DNA from: Ditylenchus dipsaci
Lineage: Eukaryota; Nematoda; Chromadorea; Rhabditida; Anguinidae
Direction: 5' to 3'
DNA length: 64,000 nt
NCBI GenBank assembly: GCA_004194705.1
Contig: SADC01000202.1
Location: 248,001-312,000 of the forward strand
The notes under the pieces were generated by a model. That model did no database searches. It was given only the letters and a program-made list of their open reading frames with translations, and was not told where the DNA came from. Below, piece by piece: positions 44,301-55,137 of this stretch. The translations under genes and the position numbers were made by a program. Numbering within the stretch: the first letter of the stretch is position 1; each line of letters begins with the position of its first letter.

Positions 44301-47300
44301 ATTACAGTTATCAATAAAAACCCACCTCGGGCGACTGAGACTTGTACTTTTTTGCCAGTGCACAAACTGCGAAACATAATTGGCACACCAGTAAGGGTCC
44401 ACACCTCCATCGCACTTTACAACATCTGAAATATAACGATCACTAATACTATTAAAGTACAAATTCAAATTAAGTCTGCTGCTAGATATGGCCTATTTCT
44501 TGTCCATGATTTTTTTGAAAAAAAAATCATTATGTTATCGAAAAATCATACACAGTGTGTCATGCGTCAGATCCAAATTCAAATTAAGTTTGAAGAGGTT
44601 TTGACACACTGTGTATAGGGACCAAAATACGGAAAGTAGGTCAGATTCAAAGTTAATAGCAGCACTTACCATCGAAATTGATTGCCCTCTGGTCTGTTTC
44701 TTGCATTTTATATGGCTGTTGTGCAACATCACCAGCAGTAGCTGTTCTATAGGGGTAATACATAGGGGTAGAATTGGCCCCTGGATCAAAAAATCTCCAT
44801 GTGCTTGGATTGTCAGTATTTGGTGCTCCAAATGAAGGGTAGCCATATGGGTGTGGAGAGACCTGGTCATATATCAGTTTGTTGGCTGCAGGAAGGTAGT
44901 AAGGGGTGTAGGGAGAGTCAAAGTAGGGAGTTGAGCGCACAAAATGCTTGTCTTGGCCTTCATAAGCAGTTCCTTGTAGCTGCTGTCCGGGCTGTTTGTA
45001 GTCATTGTTAATGTTCACACTCTAAAACATTAGGGTTATATGTCCTTTTCGAAAAAGCTAGTGTAATATACCCTACCCAATAATTTTGAGGGTATCTAAA
45101 ACCATTGTTTGTGAAAAAAGGTTTTGCAAAATATCTTGTTAGTAATGGCCAGGCTCTGACCCTAAACCGATAAGCCTAAACCAAAGACTGACAAGGTAAC
45201 CACCCAAGCTGTCTTTCCGATGTGATTTCAAGACCTATTCAATGTTTGCCATGGTCGGTTTAGTTTACGAGATTTCAATATTGTCGGCGGATAGCGAGAA
45301 AAATGATGAGGACAGGCAGATAAAAACTGCAAAAAACTGCTTACTTCCCCTGTGGTTTTAAGAAAATTTTAAGCAAAAGTATCCAGCGAATTTTAAGTCT
45401 CATTGCGGAAAATTTTTTCTTTGTTATTGCGTGTATTGCGATAGTTTTTTTGCTATGTTAATTATATTGTAGAGAAAAACCGGTATAATTAGTTCATAAG
45501 TGGTTGTCGAAAATCGCGGGAGTTTGAATTTAAATTTACTTATACTAAAAAAATGTTAAATTTAAAGGGAAATACTTTTTGGCTGCTTGTCCGCATGATT
45601 TTTCTCGCTGTTCGCCGACAATATTAAAATTTCACATATTAAACCAACCATGGAGAACGTTTTTTATATAGGTCTTAAAATCACATCGGAAAGACAGCTT
45701 TTTTATAGTTTCAGTTAAAGGGAGGGGGAATTAAAGGCTATCTTTGACATTGGTTTCTTTCTTTTTTTGTCACCTTTATAAGACAGTGTGAGGGGTCTAT
45801 ATTCTTGCCGGTATGCTTCAAGCTTCATCTAGAACCGTTCTACTTTTCTACATTCACAGTGGAATTTAAGAATAGTTAGATTTTCTAGGAGGTTTTTTTG
45901 ATCAATTTTTTCTTATACACGATGCGGGCCAAGTAAATTTGCCAATCTGGCGTACTTTTTATACATGTATACAGGGCTTTCATTTTATTCAAAGGTTTGA
46001 TTTGCTTATTTAGTCAGCATTTTGACCAGACAACAACATTGTTCACCACTCATTTTGTAGCTGATTTTTAGCAATTTTATATGCAAACAAATTGATTCAT
46101 TATGTCTTTTAGAAAAAAAATTATGACTATTTTAAATTCTCTTTTGAAAATGAGATTCTTTATAACAAGTTGACAAGTAATTTGATTTAAATTCAAACTT
46201 TGTGTTGAGTGTTGTAATAACAATTCAACTGTACGTTGTAGCGCAACTCTAGGGCTACATAAGCCATTTTACGGAATTTTTTTCGTATGTAAGATTGTCA
46301 AGATATAGTCTTTTAAAATTGACAAAATGAACAAAATCGGAGAAAAATGAAGAAAGCCCGAATTTTTGTCATTTTTCAAAAGGCCATATCTCAACACTCA
46401 GATCTTAAAAAAATAATTTTGTAATATGGGTTTTGTAGCGTTTTAATTGCGCTGCAACATGATTTTTCGTTTCATGTAATATCAATGAAACAGAAAATTA
46501 AACCAGTTAAAATGATGGAAATGTGTGTTAACTTCTTAAAAAGAATCGCGTTTTTCAAGAGAATTTGAAACAGTCATAATTTTTTTCTAAGAAACATAAT
46601 GAATTTTTTTGCGTTTAAAATGGCAAAACATCAGCTACAAAATGAGTGGTGACTCATGGTTTTGTCTACTCAAAATGAAGATCAAATAAACAAATGAAAT
46701 CCTCGGAACTAAAATGAAAATCCTGTATTTGATTTTATACATGTTTATGCATGTGTTCACAACTAACTTGTCTTTTCCTCCGGCTTTTCTTATCTTTTTC
46801 CATTTTAGCTGGATATGGTCGGTTAGTGCCATAAATAGTATGAGGCATATCATCCAACTGAGCAAATATCTGGGACAGAGACATCCCAGGAGGCACAGAA
46901 GCCACTTGCTGCTGTGGTTGCTGCTGCATTGCTCCTGCAATTATTACTTCTTTAATTGTTTTGCGTAAGTCTAAATTACATTGGCCGAACCAACTTTTCA
47001 AGTAAATATGCTTTATTAGGTAAATTAACAGAATGTGTCATTTCACAAAGAACTAACTAAACTGATAGATTTAAGGATAAAAATTGATACCTCCGGCCTA
47101 TTTTCTTAAATCTCCCGCCTTTAGTCTTAAATCCTCCGCTAAATTTTCAAAATAAATTTTCTATGTGGTACCATCTATTACAAGTCTTCGTGAAATGTAG
47201 CACAAAAAGATCAAAGTATGAACCAAATTATTTTTCCGACTTGCTTCATACTTTTACCTTTTTGTCCTATATTTCGCAAAGATGTTGCATCAACTGACAC

Positions 47301-50300
47301 CTTGTTAGTAACTAAAGTAGCCGGGCTACATGATGGTGTTATCACTTTTGAAAAAAGAGAAGATTGAAAAAAGATGAATCTCAAAAAAGGTTATAGGCTC
47401 AATTAGAATAGTATTAAATGCTTGAAAGAAACAAAATGAGGTGTTGATATTACAACGTTAATGCTTGCAAGGTGAATAAGTATTACGATAGTTGTAGTTG
47501 TTGCTGTACTCTGATCCCTGCTGCTGATTATAGTTATTGGGAGAGCGCTGCAGCGCAGCATATGGAGAAGTTGCTGGAGAAGCGCCAAACTGTGCACCAC
47601 CACCATACTGGCTGTATTGTGAAGACATATACTGGTTGTTGCCATATTGTGGAAGACTAACACTACTATATCGACTGCCATTCTGTCCACCATTCATATA
47701 CTGGCCATATTGGTTGGTGGGATACTGAGGTGAGTTACTACCATACTGACCAGCTTGGCCATTGTGAGATAATTGTGGAGCAGCCATTCCAACTTGGTAA
47801 GCTTGAGGGTAGATGGCACCTCGTTGCTGCTGGCTATTGCTGATCTGAGGGTCGTAATTGTAAGAGGAGGAGAGGTCATTGTTGATGTTGTAGTAGCGTT
47901 GAGGTTGTTGGCCATTGTAGATTGCAGTATTGCCAATCAACGGAATCTCTGGCCTGAAGTAGTTGGGCGTACCAGCTCCACCATATTGACCATATTGGTT
48001 GGTGACTTGGTCTGCAAATTTATTGGGTTTTCTTGGTATTTTTAAAAGGTTTGTTTTGTATACTTTGCAGCATGCAGTTATTTCTAGAACAAGCCTCTGC
48101 CACATTGCAAACTAGTTTAGAGAAGGGCTGGCCCTGGTAAGGGTGCCCACCCGCTGGGGGAAGTGTAGAACTGAAGCAAATAGTCCTTATTTTGTAATTG
48201 TGACATAAAAATTGAATGAAAAAGCTCACTATCCATTGCTTGCAACTAAAAAATAATTAGACATATTTTTCTAATCTTTCTAAAAATGACTGACCCGGTC
48301 AGAAGGCTTTGATGAATTGAAAATGTTGCCTGAAGCTGACGAAATTAACGAAAAATGTTCAGATTTAAATCCAGCTGCGTGGAGTAGTCGAGCCGTAGTT
48401 CATAAAAATTGGGCGTTTACGAATTTTTGAAAAATGCAAAATTTTCGGGTGCTGTTTTCAGTACAGGGCTCGCAAACGTTTTTTTTTTAAAGGTTTGTCC
48501 ACATCAGCCACAAAATGAGGAGTAACTGATGTTTTTGTGTACTCAAAATGCAGATAAAATGAAATAATCAAATCTTCGGAGCCCTTTAGAATTTTTGAGT
48601 TTTAGGTCAAAATCTTAATTTTTGCTATTGAAAACCCAAGTCCTTTATCTTGAGATTTTGAGCTTTGAGTTCTGTTTTAATACCAAAATACTCAAATTTT
48701 TGGGTTTTTTTTGAAATTTTCAATAAAAATTGAATTTTGGCACTAGAAAAGAGTACAGTCGACGCTCTCTATAACGAATCGAGAAAAAAAATTGGTTGGT
48801 TTCAAACAAATTAAGCAGAAACGGCGCTCTTTATAACGACGCTCTCTATAACGATCCGCTCTCTATAGCGACTCAGTCTGGCCGTCCCAGCTGTTAAAGA
48901 GCCGCTCTATATAACGATTTTGGGAAACTTTGCAGAAAATTTAATTTGAATGAAATTCTGTCTCACAGGAAATGAAAATTTTTTGTTGAATAACCATTTT
49001 TCGCAATCATCTTTTGCTGATTTTAAAGAAATCGGTCACATTTTTGTGTTTCAACTTCTGTTATCAAATGTTCACAAAATCAGCGACTTGTTAGCCGATC
49101 ACAATCGTAATCGTTTCGCCAATGAAACTTTCGCCAATGAGATTTTTTACCAATAATATGTTCTTGTCAATATCTTCTTTTCTCGAGTACTCTTATTTTT
49201 ATCAGGCAAATCACCACTGATTTTGTAGCCAGTGAATTGAGCTACAAAATGAAAGGTAATAAGCTTGCCAATGAACTAATAGTACTTGAGAAAAAAAGCT
49301 ATTGGCAAAAACATACCATTGGCGAAGTGATTTTATTGTTCAACTTTAAATAACGGATAGAACTAATTCTGAAATAATAGGGTATTCAGATGGTAGCACG
49401 GAAGTATTACTACCAAAAAATTAGTACACAGATCAGAGTGGGTAGTACATATTAAACTTTAAATTACACGAAAATGTGAAAAATTAAGCGCAGTTTAAAA
49501 ATAAATTGAAGTCTTTTCAGCTTCTACAAGAAATCGTTCCTTACAGGGAAACGTCGCGTACCCAACATTCTCTTGAATTATGTTATTGTTGTTCGTTTTG
49601 CGGAATAAATGTTTACTTTGATACAATTTTATTTGAATGTTCGTTACCAAAGATGCCGCTCTATATAACGACTGGCTGATGCACAGTTGAAAAATGATGT
49701 CTTTATAACGACACTCTCTATAACGACTCGGTTTAGCCGGTCCCTTGAAAGTTGTTATAGAGAGCGTCGACTGTACCGCCCAAACTTTTCTCGCTTTCTC
49801 ACCTTTTTTAAATTTCACAAGATTTGCTCAAGCGTTAAACTACTTTCTAAAAAGTTCACATTGTTGGATTTTGGTCCGGGTGATATTTTAGGCGAAAAAA
49901 GCTAATGCTGATTAAAACCAAACCTGGTTAGCGGGATAAATTTTTAGCGTGATTTAACGCTTGATATACCATTAGGTATCGAAATTGGGTGATATAAGGC
50001 AAGCGTGACTTTGCTCATTTGAACATTCAGTGTTTTTCATATGTTACTTTCACTTATTTTCTTACAAACTTTTATTTTTTATAAAGAGTTTCTGAAAATT
50101 GATTTCAGTAAAACTTTTATATTAAAGTTTTTTTATGAGAATTTAAAAAAAAGCCCAATAAAGACAAAAGTTTATAGCTGAAGAATTCACCTCAAGCGAT
50201 GCACCAAAGAAATTGCCACGAGGACTTGCCAAAAACGGCGACATGAGATTCTTTTGCGGTGGCTCATTGCCATATATCCTGGCAGGTTGCACAGTGACAA

Positions 50301-50337
50301 AACCATTGTTGACTTCAATCAATACCAACTCTTGAGA
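41386..50337 (-). CDS. Gln/Tyr/Gly-rich membrane protein with PPSY tail (5' incomplete)
   Basis: Exons from 5' to 3': 50337-50191, 48170-48064, 48011-47487, 46934-46768, 45021-44670, 44425-44322, 44064-43989, 43253-43043, 41638-41386. Phases join from 48170 onward; between 50191 and 48170 one exon seems missing, and no start or signal peptide was found. Order of parts: LVLIEVNNGFVTVQPAR; a Cys patch (VCNVAEACSRNNC); about 175 residues of Gln/Tyr/Gly/Asn/Ser with NQYGQY repeats (prion-like composition); MSLSQIFAQLDDMP; furin-like KSRRKRQ; a Tyr/Pro-rich segment; a cysteine module (CDGGVDPYWC, CIALRE, HHCC). Then a long hydrophobic stretch (VLAILAMLALLIGFVIPALC, FAIFGIIACL), a basic stop, and a tail with RPSLPPSYSE, a WW-domain ligand of PPxY type. 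Two donors (GTTTTT at 44321, GTTAAT at 43988) are unusual. Likely a cuticle, matrix or surface protein; family unknown. Confidence 0.72.
41742..41900. mobile_element. ACCGTAT-family MITE, 159 bp
   Basis: TACCGTATATTCTGTATTAA at the left and TTTGATACAGAATATACGGTA at the right. It shares the CTGAAATCCTAGTCAAAA core with 13998-14140 and 56212-56354. Confidence 0.85.
42177..42593. mobile_element. CAGTCGACG MITE interrupted by a TTTAAAGG foldback
   Basis: The outer element starts AGTCGACGCTCTCACTTAGG and ends GTAATTGCGTCGACTG before TA, with CTTAGGACG subrepeats. At 42313-42555 it is split by a palindrome, TTTAAAGGGCCATG ... CATGGTCTTTCAA, whose arms share GAATTCGCGCGAGACC and AACCTAATT. Confidence 0.82.
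43440..43560. other. Intron segment, no exon accepted
   Basis: The minus strand reads a short open stretch after TTATGTAG ending TTTAG, but it stops after 16 codons and does not fit the flanking phases. Confidence 0.3.
44549..44618. mobile_element. 70-bp MITE with ACACAGTGTGTCA ends
   Basis: ATACACAGTGTGTCATGCG ... TTTTGACACACTGTGTAT, inverted termini of about 15 bp. CACAGTG ends resemble Tc1-type elements. In an intron of the Gln/Tyr-rich gene. Confidence 0.7.
45209..45706. repeat. Foldback element, about 500 bp, in an intron
   Basis: AGCTGTCTTTCCGATGTGAT ... ATCACATCGGAAAGACAGCT. Inner arms share CCATGGTCGGTTTA/TAAACCAACCATGG and TTTCAATATTGTCGGCG/CGCCGACAATATTAAAA. Confidence 0.85.
45974..46730. 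mobile_element. CAGGGCTTTCATTTT foldback, about 755 bp, TA target
   Basis: CAGGGCTTTCATTTTATTCA after TA and TAAAATGAAAATCCTG before TA. Inner arms carry the CACTCATTTTGTAGCTGAT / ATCAGCTACAAAATGAGTG module and AGACATAATGA. A smaller palindrome with GTAGCGCAACTC / GCGCTGCAAC lies at its centre (46230-46460). It ends 38 bp from the exon at 46768. Confidence 0.82.
47172..47305. repeat. Inverted repeat GTAGCACAAAAAGATCAAAGTATGAA
   Basis: CTTCGTGAAATGTAGC/ATATTTCGCAAAG and AAAAGATCAAAGTATGA / TCATACTTTTACCTTTT pair over about 130 bp. Intronic. Confidence 0.6.
48474..48735. repeat. Fragment of the CAGGGCT element with hairpin module
   Basis: TACAGGGCTCGCAAACG, ATCAGCCACAAAATGAGGAG and CTCAAAATGCAGATAAAATG match pieces of 45974-46730. 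No complete right end. Confidence 0.5.
48756..49773 (-). mobile_element. 1.02-kb CAGTCGACG element, copy 2, reversed
   Basis: Nearly full-length reverse copy of 26455-27484, with intact termini (CAGTCGACGCTCTCTATAAC and GAGAGCGTCGACTG) between TA dinucleotides. Shared blocks include CAGTCTGGCCGTCCC, AGCCGATCACAATCGTAATCG and the GATTTTGTAGCC...GAGCTACAAAATG module at 49215-49254. The high similarity suggests recent movement. It lies in the interval with the missing exon of the Gln/Tyr-rich gene. Confidence 0.9.
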
Positions 50338-50865
50338 CTAAAATTAATACAACTAGGTTTTTCGCACACTCTGTAGCTCAAAATACCAGCAAATCAAAAG
50401 ATACGCCAATCCAAAAATTTCCTTGGGTTGTCGGGAAGTTGCGTGAATTAAGCACAAAGTTCACGTAACTGAGGATTTTTTGCAGTGATTATTGAAAAAG
50501 CTCAATTAAGGTTCAATTACCCAGTGCAGTTAGTGTGCCAAATCAAAGAGTAGCCAGTAGTTTCATCCATAAAAGAGCAACTTTTGGCTTGTTCGTAGAA
50601 CTGGACACTTTGACCTTAAAACTAAACACTATACCTTTTTGACTCAAGTGGATTATACGTTTCCTCCCTCCCCCACACCATTACCAATTTATTGAAGAAC
50701 AGGGGAATCAGGCCTGTGCAGGGTTCGGAAAGAAAGCGGCTCGGGCCACCCCTTTTACGGCGCTGCCCCCAGTTTTGACAAGTGGGCCGGCTCCGATATT
50801 TGATGATAGTAAAGCAGGGCACTTATGTATTTGGGAGGAGGCTTTTTTGGTTAACTGTACATAGT

Positions 50866-50975
50866 GTTTAAACGTCTCCTGATTAATTCTTATTTGCTAA
50901 AAACGCTAAAAAAAGTTCTTTCCTGATAATTTTCGCACTAAAAAGTTAGGGTTTCAAAAAAAATTCGGTACCAAA
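50866..50975. repeat. Arm fragment of the GTTTAAACGACTCCTAA element
   Basis: GTGTTTAAACGTCTCCTGAT with AAAGTTCTTTCCTGATAATT resembles one arm of the palindrome nested at 15715-16096. A similar fragment is at 56065-56160. Confidence 0.5.
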
Positions 50976-51368
50976 GGTTGACTAACTGGTCTCTCAATGT
51001 AAAATATCATACAGAAGCGAGCGAAAAAAATCTAACACCTATGAATTTAAATTGAAAAATAAGCAGCCTTTTGAAACTTCTTGTAGATATGACAAATAGC
51101 AAAATTGTACCATTTTTCCTCCTTTTTCAAATGTTATATTAGATTTTTCTGGATTTAGTAGTTTGGTTATAAGAAATGACATTCTTTAACGAGTGCTCAT
51201 TTTTCGAGGCGAGCAAAAAATCTAACAATTTCTTTATGTGGGTGTTAGAGTATTCATTTTATTCTTCATGTGACTTTTCATTGTTACGGTTTGCAAGCCC
51301 TGTCTCTTAACTGTAATTTGGTAGGTCCAACAAAAATCGTGGTAGTCGGTTTATCATTCTCTCAGAAA

Positions 51369-51742
51369 ATGTCTTTTGAAGGGGCATACCAGCGCGTTAC
51401 ACGGTCAATTTCAAATTTGCAAAAGCCATATTGAAAAATATGCGAAAGCCGTATGCAAAAGCCATATGCGGGGACCAGCCATATTCAAACGAGAATTATT
51501 TTTAAATGCAAATTTGTTATTCGGTATAGAGCAATAAGTTAAAGTCTAATAACATGGGTGGCTCAGTGGTAATGTGCTGATGTAGTATGAACATGGTCGG
51601 GTTCTATTTCAACACGGTGTATAGCTTTTTGTATAAAATGACAAATTTGTATCTAAAAATAATTCTCGTTTGAATATACCTGGTCCCTTTTGCGAATTTG
51701 AAATTGCCCGTGTAACGCGCTGGTATGCCCCTTTAAAACAGG
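51369..51742. mobile_element. GGGGCATACCAG foldback containing a tRNA-like segment
   Basis: AAGGGGCATACCAGCGC at the left and GCGCTGGTATGCCCCTTTAA at the right, with GTTACACGGTCAATTTC and its inverse, and CAAACGAGAATTATTTTTA in both arms. The loop at 51552-51618 has TGGCTCAGTGGTAATG (A-box like) and GTCGGGTTCTATTTC (B-box like). Confidence 0.82.
51552..51618 (+). pseudogene. tRNA-like segment (tRNA pseudogene or SINE head)
   Basis: A box GTGGCTCAGTGGTAATGTG and B box GGTTCTATTTC have correct spacing for RNA polymerase III, but acceptor and anticodon stems do not pair. Not a functional tRNA. Confidence 0.5.
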
Positions 51743-52029
51743 TTTCATATTATTCTTTATTCCCTTTCCCTCCCTATAAAGCCCTTCTCCCATTTAAAAA
51801 TGCATTGGCGCTAATTCAAAATATATCTTTTTACATTTTTTGCATACTTTTGCCTTGGTCCCACAACGCAAAATTTTTTTTCACCAAAAAGTTTTTTTCA
51901 AAAAGTGCTTTCCCAGTCTTAAAAACGTGTATTCTCAACATTAAACACAATTGATATCTGATTATCTGACTTTTTTAGACATCTGATATCTGGTTTGATT
52001 TTTTTAAATACACCCTATTTTTTCACCCT

Positions 52030-52205
52030 ATTTTAATATTTTTTTTTACAAGTTCGGTATCAAAATAATGCTTAGTCTCTTGGCTATCCAACAAGACCAT
52101 TAGCGCAGGGTTTCACAACTGCTTTGACTAAGATGTAGGCCAAAGCCCACGTGAAACCTGCTTTTGTCCGAAAATCTATCCTTTTGGGGGTTTTTTTTGA
52201 CAAAA
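52030..52205 (+). mobile_element. Partial SINE body (third copy)
   Basis: ACAAGTTCGGTATCAAAATA, CTCTTGGCTATCCAACAAGA, GCGCAGGGTT and CCGAAAATCTATCC match the body of 22490-22860 without its tRNA-like head. Confidence 0.65.
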
Positions 52206-52387
52206 GCAAGTTTCAGGTAGGCTCCCAAGCGGCGTAATTGAGATTCCTGGCTCAGAAAATCATGCTAAGCACGATGGTTAATCTTTTTTATGAAAATAGG
52301 TAATATCTGCGGGTCATCTGCCCCTTGGTGTCTGGGGCAGTTGGAGTGCCCCTCTGAACCATCAATGTCCAGATTTCCGGTATTTGT

Positions 52388-52927
52388 TTTGCTCATATCT
52401 TTTTTAATTGATCGTGTTTCTGCGAGATCCTTTTTTATTTGAAAGAAAACGTTTCGTGCAATCGAAGGATACCTCATTTGGCATTTGTTATTCGTTTTTT
52501 TCGTGCTTTGCTTATGTGTTAAGCCATTGTTTGCTTTGAGCCAGTGCCATTATCTTATTTGAGGTCTGTGAAAGACCAAGTTTACCGAAGGCAATCAGCC
52601 GATCTCAATAGACTAAAGCAAGAAGTATTCGAGCCTTTTCCCCTAAAATTCTCCTAAAATTGGTACAGCGAGCAAATAACAGTCACAGTCTGCTAGTCCT
52701 ATGTATTTGGCTAGTCCTAACTATGTATTGATCTCCAAGGTAGAAGCGTTGATCAAGACTTTGGCAATATTGAACGAAATTTGCTGTTTTTCATGGTTAA
52801 AATTTGTCGGTTTTTTTCAATGCCATTATGCATGTTCGCTGTCATCTGATTGCCTGGAGCGTCCTCGTTCAAATAAAAAAAAATTCGTCAAAACAGGATC
52901 AATTTAAAAAGATATGAGCAAAACTAA
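52388..52927. repeat. Foldback element, about 540 bp
   Basis: TTTTGCTCATATCTTTTTTA ... AAAAAGATATGAGCAAAAC, with AATTGATCGTGTTT inverted as AACAGGATCAATT. The inner part is less regular (CATGCCTGGAGCG, GCAAATAACAG). Confidence 0.7.
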
Positions 52928-53139
52928 TTCCGCGGAAAATATGCCCCACACTATAAATAAAACGTTACCTAGTGCCAAGATATTTACAGATAATATAATA
53001 AAAAGACAAAGAAAGTTGTCATTTCTAGTCATGTTGGATATTAATTAGCCAGTTGTTGGCGGTCGCTAAAAAATTATTCGAGTAAGAACCCAAAATAAAA
53101 TCAACTTGTAAGAATTTCACGTAATGGAGAAGAAAGAAA

Positions 53140-53370
53140 ATGATCGGCTCTAAGTGGAATGGCGCAGTTAACTTACTGATTGGAGCATCTTGCTCTCTGA
53201 ACAGCTCGTCTATTTTTTTATTTGCCACCTCTTTTCTTTTGGCTTACAAATTTTGTTGTTTATGTGGCAACAACAACAAAGTGTGGTTAAATGTCAACAA
53301 AGATGATCACTTAATGCCTGGGTGCTGCTCTTGCAGCTCATTTCTCAGACTCAATGAAACCAACAAATAA
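53140..53370. CDS. Ambiguous coding-like block
   Basis: On the plus strand a 76-codon ORF starts with a hydrophobic part (SSIFLFATSFLLAYKF) and ends Cys-rich (CCLCGNNN, PGCCSCSS). On the minus strand the same bases give KKIDELFREQDAPIS followed by a perfect GTAAGT donor. Only one can be real; I cannot decide. The minus reading could be an upstream exon of the Gln/Tyr-rich gene. Confidence 0.25.
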
Positions 53371-53619
53371 TGAATGGTAAGCCAATAAATGTATACTCAT
53401 TTTTTCACACGATTTTTTTTTAACTTAACCACATTAGATGGGATAAGAGAATAGCACCTCTGTTACTAAGTTTCTCTATTTTGATCGATGTCATCCATTT
53501 TCTTTAAAAAACTAAGAAGGAAAGCAAACATAACTATTAAAAGATAAGCTCCCTTGAGCTGCTCAGTCTACGCAACCAAACAATAATAGAGAATGAGTCC
53601 CGAAAAAAAATTCGGCGCT

Positions 53620-53770
53620 ACTTCGATATACACCCCCCCCCTCCTCATTGTGAACACACAACAATCCACAGTCGCCACTCCTGATTGAAGTCCACAATGA
53701 AGACTGCGGATTGTTGTGTGTTCACAATGAGCATCTCAGTCTGGAGTGGTGACTGTGGACTATCACGATT
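53620..53770. repeat. Inverted repeat TGTGAACACACAACAATCC
   Basis: TTGTGAACACACAACAATCC and CAGTCGCCACTCC pair with GGATTGTTGTGTGTTCACAA and GGAGTGGTGACTG. Small foldback of about 130 bp. Confidence 0.7.
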
Positions 53771-53875
53771 TGAGTGCGGACGGCAAAATGCAGGTATGGG
53801 TACTCAGGTGGTGGTATATAGACCATTTTTCGAAGTGGATACGACCATGTTTGGAGGTGGATCACTACTTAGGTA

Positions 53876-53951
53876 CAGTCAAATCTAGATATTAGATATA
53901 AGAGCATCTTGGTCCAGTCCTGAGAAGTGCTCTTATATCCAGGTTCGACTG
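53876..53951. mobile_element. 76-bp CAGTC MITE
   Basis: CAGTCAAATCTAGATATTAG and CTCTTATATCCAGGTTCGACTG, flanked by TA. Inner AAGAGCA/TGCTCTT. Among the smallest complete elements in the window. Confidence 0.8.
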
Positions 53952-54339
53952 TAATACCTTAGTAACACCACCTGAGAACCACCACCTAAAAGCCAGCCCC
54001 TCGATACTAGCAAAAACTAAAAGCATTACTGCTGAGAGTGTTGACTGCATTTTTTCGTATTGGATACCCAAAAGAACCAACAGGACACCTAAAATATTCT
54101 GGGCATCGAGGGTAAATCAAGACAACTGAAGATAAATCTGAATCATTGATAATGGACCTGGACCATTAAGGGTGAATCGGGTAGCACCAAGTGGCCTATA
54201 GGTGTAGTAGTTAATGACTTTGGTTGAGCTCGCACTCATGGTCGTCGGAAAATTGGTCGACAGAAAATTGACATGTACCTCCGTACCGCATATCAAAATG
54301 AAATACTTTCGATTACAGCCTCGTTTCTGCTTCTTGCCC

Positions 54340-54445
54340 ATATAACGATACGATATTTCCGCGCAAATTTTAGACCGATCGATAAACGATACGATATTTT
54401 TTTCGCCAACAATACATCGCGATATTTTACGATATTTTTTCAAAA
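54340..54445. repeat. ACGATACGATATTTT tandem-like repeat
   Basis: Irregular copies of ATAACGATACGATATTT, with ACATCGCGATATTTTACG. About 100 bp; no terminal structure. Confidence 0.55.
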
Positions 54446-54558
54446 CTTTTTTTTTCAACTCAATAAACTGCAGAATTGACAAATCTAGTATTCAAAATTT
54501 AACAACGGCAGGTTTTTGTTCAAGAAAATCAAATTTTTAGCGTTTCCTGCCTTTAAGC

Positions 54559-55065
54559 TTGACTTTCTTTGGTCGAAGACATCCCTCGCCACGAAAAAGG
54601 GCTGCTCACTTGGATAAAATAACATTTCGATCCAATGCTGAGAGTTATCCTAAAACAATCGCAAACATTCCAAAAATTAATAAGCAAAGAGTAAAAAACA
54701 TATTGAAAGACTTGACCCCTTCGATTAGTCCAATGCCTGGCACCGGAGTAGGAGGAATGACCACACCTTTTATTACTATGTTTCTAGAATCCGTCGCACT
54801 GTTTGTTTGCTTGGCAACAGAGATAGACGATCGAGTCGGCCATTCCCTTGATCTCATCCATCAGCGCATTCCACTGGGTGCTGGCCGTATCTTGAACCAG
54901 ATCACGAGCCCGTCTCGGATTTCTAAAATTGGCTTCGGCACCTTTTGCTTCAGCATTGCTTGTCTTTCCTTCTCCATTTCGGAGCGTAGAATGGACGAAT
55001 TCAGAGGACCCCAAGACCCTTGCGCCCCCTTCGGGGGCGCAAGGGGCTTTGGGGTTTGGAGTTGA
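54559..55065. CDS. Ambiguous 168-codon ORF, strand unclear
   Basis: The plus strand is open for 168 codons (RRHPSPRKRAAHLDKITF, LTPSISPMPGTGVGG, GFGTFCFSIACLSFS), but the minus strand is also open in two frames over 54784-55082 (SNAEAKGAEANFRNP, STQWNALMDEIKGMAD; and EKERQAMLKQKVPKPILE). The right end runs into the GTCTAAGG hairpin repeat. Base composition is less AT-rich than the surroundings, which favours something coding or formerly coding. No family recognised. Confidence 0.25.
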
Positions 55066-55137
55066 GATGCGCACACCCACATACCTTAGACACAAATCAC
55101 TCAAAAGTAATTCTGGATGCATAAAAATGTATGCATA
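55008..55137. repeat. GTCTAAGGTAAGTGAG hairpin repeat, right-arm copy
   Basis: TGCGCCCCCTTCGGGGGCGC stem-loop then GGAGTTGAGATGCGCACACC and ATACCTTAGACACAAATC as in 56451-56640; the left arm is missing. Confidence 0.7.

Noticed and set aside
46714..46968. Plus-strand ORF with hydrophobic residues
   Set aside because: Antisense to the exon 46934-46768, whose phases join on both sides.
49495..49818. 107-codon minus-strand ORF in the 1-kb element
   Set aside because: Shared with 26368-26842 only as part of the repeat; it contains the terminal subrepeats and has no coding character.
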